This document shows positions 9,901 to 16,987 of a stretch of DNA of 64,000 bases, piece after piece. A model generated the notes under the pieces. It was not told where the DNA came from. It saw only the letters and a list, made by a program, of their open reading frames with translations, and did no database searches. Source of the stretch: Bog-473 sp963730395 (GTDB lineage Bacteria; Actinomycetota; Acidimicrobiia; Acidimicrobiales; RAAP-2). Both the position numbers and the translations under genes were made by a program. The stretch spans positions 310,001 through 374,000 of the forward strand of contig CAVSSK010000006.1 in assembly GCA_963730395.1 (NCBI GenBank), in the 5' to 3' direction. Within the stretch, counting starts at the first letter, position 1. Each line of letters begins with the position of its first letter.

Positions 9901-10223
9901 TCGCCGTCCTCCTCGACAGCTTCGCCTGCGCTCATGCCGATACGAACGCCCAGCGGCTCACCGTCGGAACGGTTGTGATGGTGGATCGCCTGCTGCATCC
10001 CCACCGCGCCCGCCAACGCCCGACTCGGCGACGAGAACATCACCATGAGTCCGTCACCCAGATTCTTGACCTCGGTGCCGCCCGAGCCGACGATCGCGCC
10101 TCGCAACAGCCGGAAATGGGTTTGGCGTAGCTCCTCCGCTGCGTCCGGACCCAGGCGCGCCGCGGTCGCGGTCGAGTCCACCAAGTCGGTGAAGATGAAC
10201 GTCGCGGTCACCGATGAGGACAC
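6929..10223 (-). pseudogene. adenylate cyclase-AAA ATPase-TPR regulator, frameshifted
   Basis: One long gene of about 1,100 codons read in at least five successive frames. The start is GTG 10223 with GGAGGAG just upstream. It opens with a class III nucleotide cyclase domain (FIFTDLVDSTATAARLG, LGDGLMVMF). Next comes a P-loop ATPase with Walker A GEAGMGKTA (near 9530) and Walker B VLVVLDDLHWAD (near 9205). After that lie TDGNPFFTGEVIRHL and TPR-like helices to the C-terminus, ending ALLDAV. Breaks lie near 9840, 9160, 8830, 8380 and 7900. The architecture is common in actinobacterial signal-dependent regulators. Each fragment keeps strong similarity, so either the decay is recent or the breaks are sequence errors. 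Confidence 0.8.
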
Positions 10224-10448
10224 AAAACTCCTCCGTAAACAACCCCCGATGCTCAGTCTTTCATGCCACCAGCGGGAGGCGCTGATCCCGTCAGTTGACC
10301 TCTGCTTTGCAGGTGCGGTGGCGGCGTTCACTGGGGGGACCTTGTGTCGCTGTCAGGTCCAGATGTGAGATGTGAAATGCCCCCGTACACCGGACTGGGG
10401 CTAGTCGAATGAACCGCGAATGTGCGCTGACCGCCGCCCACCTGCTTC

Positions 10449-11536
10449 AGGGGAGCAGCCGCCGAACCTCGTCCATGGTGTCCAGGTCGTCCATGGCGGC
10501 GCCGGCGCGCTCGTAGCCCCGAGCCGGCGATCTCCTCCGCCTGCAGACCCCCGGCGGCCCTGGTGAAGGCGGCCGCCACGAAGGGGTAGGCCACCAGCAG
10601 GCGGTAGCGCCGCCAGCTCTCAGCGCGATCGAGCAAGGGTCCTCCGTGGCGGGGGAGCTCGTCGCGGTAGAGGTCCAGGAGGTGGCGCTCCTCGGCCCGC
10701 CTCCGCTCGGTGGGCAAGCTCAGCGTGAGGAAGTAGGCGAGGTCGCGCAGTCCGAGGCCGCGCCGCAACACCTGCCAGTCCACGAAGCCCGGCACGTCGC
10801 CATCGAAGTAGACGTTGCCGAAGTGGGGGTCCCCGTGCAACAGGGTGAAGCCGTCACGGGGCAGCCGGGCCTCGAACTGGCGCTGGCGCTCGATGAGCAA
10901 CGCCGAATCGGGCGGGAGGAGATCGGGGTGGGTGCGCCGCAACCGCCCGACCACCAGACGCAGCAGCCGGGCTGTCAACGGTGCCGCCGGGTCGGCGGCG
11001 TTGGTCACGACCCACGACAACGCACCGGACTCGGTGGGGGCGGCGTAGGTGCCGTGGAGGGTTGCCAGGGCGCGCACCACCGCCTCGGCCTCGGCCGGGG
11101 ACGGGGCACCGCGGACGTCGGCGAACCGGCAGCCCCGGGCACCCAGGTCCTCGAGCACCAGGGCGAAGCGGCCGGTGCGCCCGTCGTAGCGCGCGGCGTG
11201 GGCACGCGGCGCGGCGATGGGCAGCGCCGGCGCCAGGCGCTCGTAGAAGGACACCTCGGTTGGCCCGAGGCGGGCCAGGCCGACGAAGAGCCGGACGGCG
11301 GCGGGGAGGGGGGCCAGCTTGACGAACACCGACGGCGGCGTGCCGTCGCCTTCGACCCCGAGGCGCGCCCGTGCCGTGGTGCCGGCCGTCTCCGCGAGGC
11401 GTTCGACGCGCCGGACCGGCCGGCCCAGCAGGTCGCCGACGACATGCGCGGTGAGATCGTCGAGGGTGTGGGGGAGTCCGGTCCGGCGGTCGAGGCGGTC
11501 GTGGGCCAACCGACCCAGTTCCTTCCCGAGGCCCAT
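10449..11536 (-). CDS. aminoglycoside phosphotransferase-like kinase (frameshift near C-terminus)
   Basis: Small-molecule kinase of the APH/choline kinase superfamily; the substrate is unknown. Catalytic loop LLHGDPHFGNVYFDGD and metal-binding GFVDWQVLRRGLGLRDLAY are both present. The start is ATG 11536 with GGGAGG 8 bases upstream; an earlier ATG at 11605 lacks a good site. Near 10515 the frame breaks at a GGGG run. The other frame continues with the expected ending YERAGAAMDDLDTMDEVRRL and stops at 10449, so one extra G explains it. It lies inside the tRNA-Cys island. Activity against aminoglycosides cannot be inferred. Confidence 0.75.
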
Positions 11537-11914
11537 CAGTCGGGCCTCCCGGCTCCCCGGAGCAGCGGCCCGTCGGTGGTGTGCACGGTCCGCATCTTTC
11601 CCCACGCCGCGGCCGGGCGCGGCGGTAAGGGCGCACCTCAGTTCAGATCGATCGCTCCTTAGGGAGCGGCTGAACCTGCCACCCGAGAGATAGGCCTTCC
11701 GCTCCGTCGGAACCCTCGCTGGATTCCAAACGCCATTGGCTTGGCCTTCGGCGTGGTGAAGAGAGCCTGGCTGATTGAAAGGTCATCGGAGTCGGGTTTC
11801 ATACCGCGCAGATACCGCGGCATACCCCGGATGGGTGCGAATCGGTTCGAACTCGTACGCACTCTGAACTGGATGTATGCACTACGACGCACCGTTGCGG
11901 ACCCCGTGTTCGCC

Positions 11915-11957
11915 CCTGCAAAGCCCCGTACGGCGGTTCGATTCCGCCCGCCGCCTC
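11915..11957 (+). repeat. attR-like repeat, 3' fragment of tRNA-Cys
   Basis: Exact 43-bp copy of 6190-6232, without the 5' half of a tRNA in front of it. It cannot fold as a tRNA and is best explained as the right end of the island. Confidence 0.8.
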
Positions 11958-12039
11958 CAGGGTGTTCCCTGTTCAGGGGCTGACGTGCATTCCTGCGTCG
12001 CGCTGGGCCGCTGGGAACTGTGACCGGATCGATGCAGTC

Positions 12040-12159
12040 TGTTTGGTGCCGGCGCTCGAGCACGGCCCGGTAGTTCGCGGCGTGCCCGTCTGCAACGGCC
12101 ACGCCGAGCGACGGGAACAGGTGCCCGTAACGGTCCAGGGCGACTTTGATCGACAGCAA
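12040..12159 (-). pseudogene. second integrase C-terminal remnant
   Basis: About 40 codons with the typical end of actinobacterial phage integrases: VALDRYGHLFPSLGVAVADG, then ANYRAVLERRH. In this family the Tyr of RYGHLFP is the nucleophile. The frame upstream is not integrase-like and no further part was found. It lies about 80 bases beyond the attR-like repeat, with its 3' end facing it. Confidence 0.6.
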
Positions 12160-12552
12160 CTACAACGTCTCGATACCGAGAGGGTCGGAAGTTGACCCGG
12201 GTCGCCGGTGACAGGGACACGATACGACCTCGCCGAAGCGGGCCGCTCGCCAACCCAACCGCCTGATTGCCATACCGGGTGGTCAGGCAAAGCGGCCGAC
12301 ACATAGATCTCGCCAGCGCGCTTCGCTCGAGCGCCATCTAAGGTGAGACCCCCGGATTGATGGTGGGATGCATTCTCGACCCATTCGATTAGCTGGACTA
12401 TCCCTCGCTCCTGATCGCCGCATGACGCCAGTCGGAGGACTTCAACCGATAGAGGACGAACCGGCGGAGGGGATGCCCGACGAACTCGAGCTCGACGAGG
12501 TTGTGGCTCACACCACCCAGTTGAAGGGTCGATCGAGGAAGGGTGACCCCAA
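12160..12552. other. stretch without a supported gene
   Basis: Open frames on both strands lack ribosome binding sites and recognisable motifs. This is probably decayed DNA behind the second integrase remnant. Confidence 0.5.
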
Positions 12553-12774
12553 TCAGACAGCATTGGTTCTGCGCGCTGCGTGATTCTCGCTCAGCCTCTC
12601 GGCGGTCAAACGGGATTCAAGTGGCATTCCAATTCCGATGGGCAGGTCCCCCTGGGCGGCGCCTCGGTACGTGCGCGTCGCCATTTGACACTCTGGGCAG
12701 TCCACCACCCATCGTCCGTTGTGCGCTCTGATTGTCGGGTGATGGGACTGCATTCGGACCCCAATCTTCATCAT
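12553..12774 (-). CDS. small protein with one Cys pair
   Basis: 73 residues. The central block NGRWVVDCPECQMATRTYRG with a CxxC pair is followed by GIGMPLESRLTAERLSENHA. This arrangement (tryptophan, then CPEC, then PIGIG and a helix ending in NHA) looks like a conserved actinobacterial small-protein family that I cannot name. With only one CxxC, metal binding would need partners or dimerisation. It is flanked by gene-poor DNA. Confidence 0.5.
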   Translation of the reverse strand: MMKIGVRMQSHHPTIRAHNGRWVVDCPECQMATRTYRGAAQGDLPIGIGMPLESRLTAERLSENHAARRTNAV

Positions 12775-13020
12775 GCGGCCACCATTTTGGTGGCATAGCT
12801 AAGACCCACAGGGAGTGCCCAGGTAAAGCCGAGGTACAGCTCAGGTCACCTCCTGCCGGCGTCCAGTTCACATCGTGAAGGGGGGGTGCGAACCACGCGG
12901 TCCGGGGTCGGGCTGTGCTCCACAGCCCCCGTCATGCACGGTGACGGATGATGGGCCTTGCTCGATAGGGCCGATCGGGCCGACGGACAGCAACGGAAGA
13001 ACAATCATTCTGGTCCGCCG

Positions 13021-13125
13021 CCTCACCCCGGGAGACAATCACAGGGTCGAACCGACCACCCCCCTCGACCTCTAGGTGTTCAGTCTTCGGCGGCAGGGCA
13101 GTCTGACCGCACATCAAAGGCGGGT
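13021..13125 (+). repeat. dispersed element R2, copy 1
   Basis: About 105 bases closely matching 14092-14197 and, inverted, 54398-54499. Shared blocks include GAGACAATCACAGGGT, CGAACCG.CCACC, CTCGACCT and GTTCAGTCTTCGGCGGCAGG. In this copy the internal inverted repeat is imperfect. Confidence 0.75.
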
Positions 13126-13394
13126 TCCTCGTCGCGATGTAACGAGAAGCAGGGGTCGGGGAGACCAAGTATCCGACGGAGTGCATGCTCCCATACAGCG
13201 CGTGAGCACCCTACGCCTCCGTCGTAGGAGACAGCTTCGATCGACCGGGATCGGTTGGCCTCCCGAACCACTTCGAGCACGTCCTGAGCATTGCCGCCCT
13301 CTTTCACGAGGACTATGCCGAGTTCACCGGAGGTCTGCCGTACTGGTGTTGGTCGGCCTCATCGGCTGCCAGCCAGTCATCGCCCCGCACCATG

Positions 13395-13560
13395 ATGATC
13401 GATACCTCGCCGAGCACCGCCAAAAGCGTACGGGGCCAAGGTGTCCATTTGGTGAACACCTTGCAGCCGCACCGAGTACACCACCCGAAAGCACGTACCC
13501 GTCGGTGAGCTGAACGCCGTGATCAGATCGCCGGGCTCAGGCGCGATGTCTGCGGGATCT
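13395..13560 (-). pseudogene. decayed small gene, EPGDLITAF family (copy 1)
   Basis: An open stretch of about 55 codons without a start codon reads PEPGDLITAFSSPTGTCFR and then VVYSVRLQG. The same words occur at 31060-31205 (EPGDLITAFGSLPGRCFR, then a frame change to SVRLRG). Two divergent copies point to a former protein family, not to chance. Confidence 0.45.
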
Positions 13561-13588
13561 TTTCGGGAGGCAAGTCCCGTGGTCTCCG

Positions 13589-13981
13589 CTAGGCGCGATT
13601 GCGTCGTCTCCTGTTTTTCAACAGGGGAACCAACAGTCGAACCATGCCGAGACCCGCCAGGACGATCAGGGTCACGTCGATCGCCGGGACCCAGCGGACC
13701 TGGTCACCCTTTACGACGTAGGCCCCCACGGGCAGGACCAGGCCGCCGAATCCCCCGCCTGCGCCTATGAGCGGCTGGGCATCGGGTGGGGCGCCCGTCG
13801 CTGCGACCGCACTGTTGGAGCCGGCGGCCGGTGGTTTGATCGGACCTTCGCCGCCCCCGCCTCCTCCCGCCACTAGTGCTACGGGAATGATGAGAAGCCC
13901 GTCCCGCTCATACGCCGATCCGAAGGAGCGTCGCACCGATAAGTTCTCAGCCACTCTGTCCAGCAACTCCTGGGCGTTCAC
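13589..13981 (-). CDS. GerW/YtfJ-like membrane protein
   Basis: 130 residues, GTG start with AAGGAAGG upstream. The N-terminus (MNAQELLDRVAENLSVRRSF) leads to GLLIIPVALVAGGGGGGEG, a Gly/Ala-rich linker, then PVGAYVVKGDQVRWVP. This is the signature order of the GerW/YtfJ family, named for Bacillus spore germination but widespread in non-sporulating actinobacteria. A C-terminal hydrophobic helix (about 104-122) ends in a basic tail KNRRRRNRA. The function here is unknown. Confidence 0.7.
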   Translation of the reverse strand: MNAQELLDRVAENLSVRRSFGSAYERDGLLIIPVALVAGGGGGGEGPIKPPAAGSNSAVAATGAPPDAQPLIGAGGGFGGLVLPVGAYVVKGDQVRWVPAIDVTLIVLAGLGMVRLLVPLLKNRRRRNRA

Positions 13982-14091
13982 GGTTCACCTTCCTTTCTTT
14001 GGCCCTTTGAGGGCCGACAGTGTCGTTCCGAGACCCCGGGCTCAAGCATCGCGTCCACGGGGGAGGGTAGACCGTCACAGTTTCCGGACGC

Positions 14092-14197
14092 GGTTCAACC
14101 CCCGAGACAATCACAGGGTTGAACCGGCCACCACACCCTCGACCTATTGGCGTTCAGTCTTCGGCGGCAGGGCATTAGAACGCACTCCGAAGGCGGC
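14092..14197 (+). repeat. dispersed element R2, copy 2
   Basis: Closest to the consensus. It contains a perfect 10-bp inverted repeat GGTTCAACCC...GGGTTGAACC around a 14-base loop, followed by CCTATTGGCGTTCAGTCTTC and GGCGGCAGGGCA. See also 13021-13125 and 54398-54499. Confidence 0.75.
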
Positions 14198-14465
14198 TGC
14201 AAGGACCTGCGAGGGTCGCTCTGTCCCTGGTGGGTCGGCTAGCCGTACATTCGTCGATCTCCGCACAGGATGGGTCTGCCCAGCTCGCGACGGGCACAAT
14301 CAGAAACGACGGCCACACCGGAGACTCCGAGACTCACGCTGCATCGGGGGTGCCGAGGCGGCGGAGGCCCCGCCCCTTCATCACATCGGGGTGGCGTCAC
14401 GCTTCGCCATGAAGATCACGGTCCAAGGACCGAGACGACATGACCTGACACCACGAGGTCCCTTT

Positions 14466-14861
14466 CTAAAGAGCGGGAGTGAGGAATTCCAAAGCGATGT
14501 TGTCCGGGTCACGGCAAGAGAGCCCAGAGCCGTAGCCGGCATCGACGATTCCGCCGTTTTCGATACTGAGTTCCGACAGCCGGATTTCCCAACCCTCAAG
14601 CTCATCTCGGCCTCTACAGGCGAAGGCCAGATGGTCCAGACCAATTCGACGCTCATCGAACGAACGTGTGTCAGATGGATCGGGGAATTCGTGAAGTCCG
14701 ACGAGCGTTTGACCTTCGACAAGCCAGACAGCTCGTCGAAACGGGCCGGGGTCTTCGTCCCGCTGAAACGCCACGTCGAAGAGTCGTTCGTACCACCGGA
14801 CACTGCGGTCGAGATCACTGACTGTCAGCGTCACGTGTGCGATGGTCGGCAAGTCGGGCAC
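14466..14861 (-). CDS. VOC (glyoxalase-like) family protein
   Basis: 131-residue single-domain protein of the vicinal oxygen chelate fold. It opens with HVTLTVSDLDRSVRWYERLF and closes with SCRDPDNIALEFLTPAL. Candidate metal ligands are His in IAHVTLTV, His in LDHLAFACRG and Glu in IALEFL. The substrate cannot be told. The gene stands alone, upstream of an SDR gene in the other half of an accessory region. Confidence 0.8.
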   Translation of the reverse strand: MPDLPTIAHVTLTVSDLDRSVRWYERLFDVAFQRDEDPGPFRRAVWLVEGQTLVGLHEFPDPSDTRSFDERRIGLDHLAFACRGRDELEGWEIRLSELSIENGGIVDAGYGSGLSCRDPDNIALEFLTPAL

Positions 14862-15035
14862 GGCAGCCTCCTCGTGAAGGGTATGAACCGCTGTCGCAGG
14901 TCATTCTGGCCCGCAAGTGCCCCAGAACGGCACCGGTCGACCCCAAGGCATCCAGGCCGGCCCAGCGGCGCCGGAACCAAATGCCACTGTCGTGACCACA
15001 CCAACCCCTAGGCTCTCGTCATGGGGCAGGGCGAT

Positions 15036-15335
15036 CTACCTACGTCGAGGGGTGGCCCGTTCCGACGACGCCGGGAGAGGCGTCAGCTCGAAGAGTTGGC
15101 CGAGGCGTCCGCGCGCGGAGTGACCCCGAGAGCGTCCTCGGCTCACGTCCGAGTTCTCGACGATCAGAGCGACGCGTGGGCCGAAGACGTCGAGAGTCGA
15201 GAACCCGACTCGGCCAGTGAGGAACCTCCGCAAGTTCGCGTCGGTGGCTTCCATGTGCGAGCCGTACCGATCGACCAGCCGGTCGGCGAATGATCTCGCC
15301 ACAAAAAGGTCGCTGGGTCCGGGGCTCAGACTCAC
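15036..15335 (-). CDS. possible small hypothetical protein downstream of R1-A
   Basis: A 99-codon frame from GTG 15335, containing SDLFVARSFADRLVDRYGSH and VGFSTLDVFGPRVALIVENS, with a basic C-terminus. It has no clear ribosome binding site and no family match. Its position directly after R1-A on the same strand parallels R1-C and its downstream gene. Start and reality are uncertain. Confidence 0.3.
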   Translation of the reverse strand: MSLSPGPSDLFVARSFADRLVDRYGSHMEATDANLRRFLTGRVGFSTLDVFGPRVALIVENSDVSRGRSRGHSARGRLGQLFELTPLPASSERATPRRR

Positions 15336-15371
15336 CGGTCGCTTGAAGGGCGACGCGGGATCAGGCTGCTC

Positions 15372-15492
15372 TTGGGGGCGGTGACCCAAGGCGTACACAT
15401 CCCTCGAGCCTCCGCCCCCAATTTCAGGATGCTGAAGGGCTGGGGGGCCGAAATAGAGCCGATCGGATGGAACGGCACAACGCCCGGACAAT
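15372..15492 (-). repeat. dispersed hairpin element R1, copy A
   Basis: Read on the minus strand: box ATTGTC..GGGCGTTGTGCC, then CATCCGATCGGCTCTATTTCG, then CTTCAGCATCCTGAAA, then a hairpin with a perfect 10-bp stem TTGGGGGCGG/CCGCCCCCAA (15372-15421). Same order as copies B, C and G. Confidence 0.75.
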
Positions 15493-15518
15493 CTTTTCGT
15501 TTTGTTGGAACCGGGTTG

Positions 15519-16265
15519 TCAGCTCGCCGTGAGGCCGTTGTCGACGGTGTAGATGGCACCGGTCACCGACCGCGCGTCGTCTGACGCGAGGAACGAGAAG
15601 AGCGCGGCGATCTCCTCCGGCTCGGCCATGCCGCGATGCCCGGCCATCCGGCGGGAGAGCTCGGGATCCATGTCGTCGGGGAAGACGGTGGACGCCGCGA
15701 TGTTGGTGTTCGTGCCCGCCGGCGCGATGGCATTGACTCGCAAAGGGGTCTTCAAGTACTCGACCGCCAGGGCCCGGGTGAGCTGCACGATGCCCCCCTT
15801 GCTCATGCAGTACACCGCCGAGTACGGAACGCCCATGAGCCCGGCATTCGACGCGATGTTGACGATGTTGCCTCCCGTTTCCAGGAGATGCGGGATGGCG
15901 GCCTGGGCGAGGAAGAAGCAGGCATCGAGGTTGACGGCCATCACCCGGCGGTACTGCTCGCGGGTGACCTTGGTGGCATGCTCGGCCAGGTAGATGCCGG
16001 CGATGTTGCCGAGGACGTCCAGGCGCCCGAGCTCTTCGATGCAGGCCGTCACCGCGCCGACGCAGGCGTCGGGATCGCCGAGGTCGGCCTGTCGGACGGC
16101 GATGCTCCCCGAGGCCAAGCCTCTTGTCTCGTTCAGCCGCTCGCCGTCGACATCGACGGCGAGCACCGCCGCGCCTTCGCCGGCGAGCCGCAGCGTGACC
16201 GCACGGCCGATGCCCGAACCCGCCCCGGTCACGAGGGCGACCTTGGACTCGAACTTGCCGGGCAT
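15519..16265 (-). CDS. SDR family oxidoreductase
   Basis: NAD(P)-dependent short-chain dehydrogenase/reductase of 248 residues. Cofactor motif VTGAGSGIGRAVTLRLAGEG near the N-terminus, acidic VDVDGE after the second strand (suggesting NAD preference), NIAG, the Ser of NIASNAG and the catalytic pair in YCMSKGG. The ATG at 16265 is preferred because GGGAGG lies just upstream; a GTG at 16274 is the alternative. It follows an NTF2-like gene on the same strand with 14 bases between, suggesting a two-gene operon. The substrate is unknown. Confidence 0.87.
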   Translation of the reverse strand: MPGKFESKVALVTGAGSGIGRAVTLRLAGEGAAVLAVDVDGERLNETRGLASGSIAVRQADLGDPDACVGAVTACIEELGRLDVLGNIAGIYLAEHATKVTREQYRRVMAVNLDACFFLAQAAIPHLLETGGNIVNIASNAGLMGVPYSAVYCMSKGGIVQLTRALAVEYLKTPLRVNAIAPAGTNTNIAASTVFPDDMDPELSRRMAGHRGMAEPEEIAALFSFLASDDARSVTGAIYTVDNGLTAS

Positions 16266-16279
16266 GCCTTCCACCTCCC

Positions 16280-16711
16280 TCAGCGCGACCGCGCGCCGGG
16301 ACGGTTGACGAACCAGACGTTGTCCTCGACAAGGTGCTCGCTCTTCCAGCCCTCGGGGGTGCGCACGAGCTCGTGGTTGTAGTAGCCCCCGCAGAAGCTG
16401 TAGTCGGTCATTCCGGGCAACAACATCGGGTTGTAGAACATGGCCCGGACCTTGGCTCTGTCGCCGTCGAGCTCGATCTCAAGGTTCGAAATCAGGTGCT
16501 GGGTCCACGGCACCGCGCCCAAGCCTGACTCGAGCCACGCGATCACCTCGTCTCGTGGGGCAACCGGACCCTGGACCGAGCTGTAGTCGAGCTCGGCCTC
16601 AGGGGTGAAGACGCTCTTCAGGCGTTCCCAGTCCCGAGTGTCCACACTGCTGGCATAGCGCGTCAGCAACTCCATGATCTCGATCTTGTCGCTCACCGCT
16701 TGCAGGTCCAC
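16280..16711 (-). CDS. NTF2-like (SnoaL) family protein
   Basis: 143 residues from GTG 16711, with GGGAGGG 6-7 bases upstream. The ketosteroid-isomerase-like fold is suggested by IMELLTRYASSVDTRDWERL, VFTPEAELDYSSVQG, TQHLISNLEIELDGDRAKV and GGYYNHELVRTPEGWK. Such proteins serve as isomerases, cyclases, dehydratases or ring-hydroxylating dioxygenase small subunits. The pairing with an SDR gene suggests joint action on one small-molecule pathway. Longer upstream starts are not supported. Confidence 0.8.
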   Translation of the reverse strand: MDLQAVSDKIEIMELLTRYASSVDTRDWERLKSVFTPEAELDYSSVQGPVAPRDEVIAWLESGLGAVPWTQHLISNLEIELDGDRAKVRAMFYNPMLLPGMTDYSFCGGYYNHELVRTPEGWKSEHLVEDNVWFVNRPGARSR

Positions 16712-16987
16712 TGTGTCCCTCCCGTCGGCTCCGATCCGGGCGGCGGGAGCATATCCCCGTCGTTTGTGATCACCCTTGGACAGCAGGCGAGGCGACAAGC
16801 GGGACTTGGTCCCCAGTCGGTGCCAGCGGGCGATAGCGGATACTTGGCTCACATCGGAGCGCCCGGAATCTCGCCGGGACCGCCGGTGCCTGGAGCGGCC
16901 GCCAAGGCGGAGGCGATCCCGAGCCCGCGGCCCGGGAAGGTCGAGGTCGCAGCTGACATCGACCGCCGTCCTTTCCTGGGCGCTGCG

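Larger units (their letters stand above)
6190..11957. mobile_element. tRNA-Cys genomic island (about 5.8 kb)
   Basis: Bounded by a 43-bp exact direct repeat: the 3' part of the intact tRNA-Cys (6190-6232) and a tRNA fragment (11915-11957). A tyrosine-recombinase C-terminus lies 88 bases from the tRNA, the usual place for the integrase of a tRNA island. Cargo is a large cyclase/ATPase/TPR regulator and a phosphotransferase-like gene, both with broken frames. The integrase is truncated, so the island appears immobile. Confidence 0.7.
12775..13588. other. gene-poor stretch holding repeats
   Basis: Contains R2 copy 1 (13021-13125) and a decayed small gene (13395-13560). The other open frames are unsupported. 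Confidence 0.5.
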
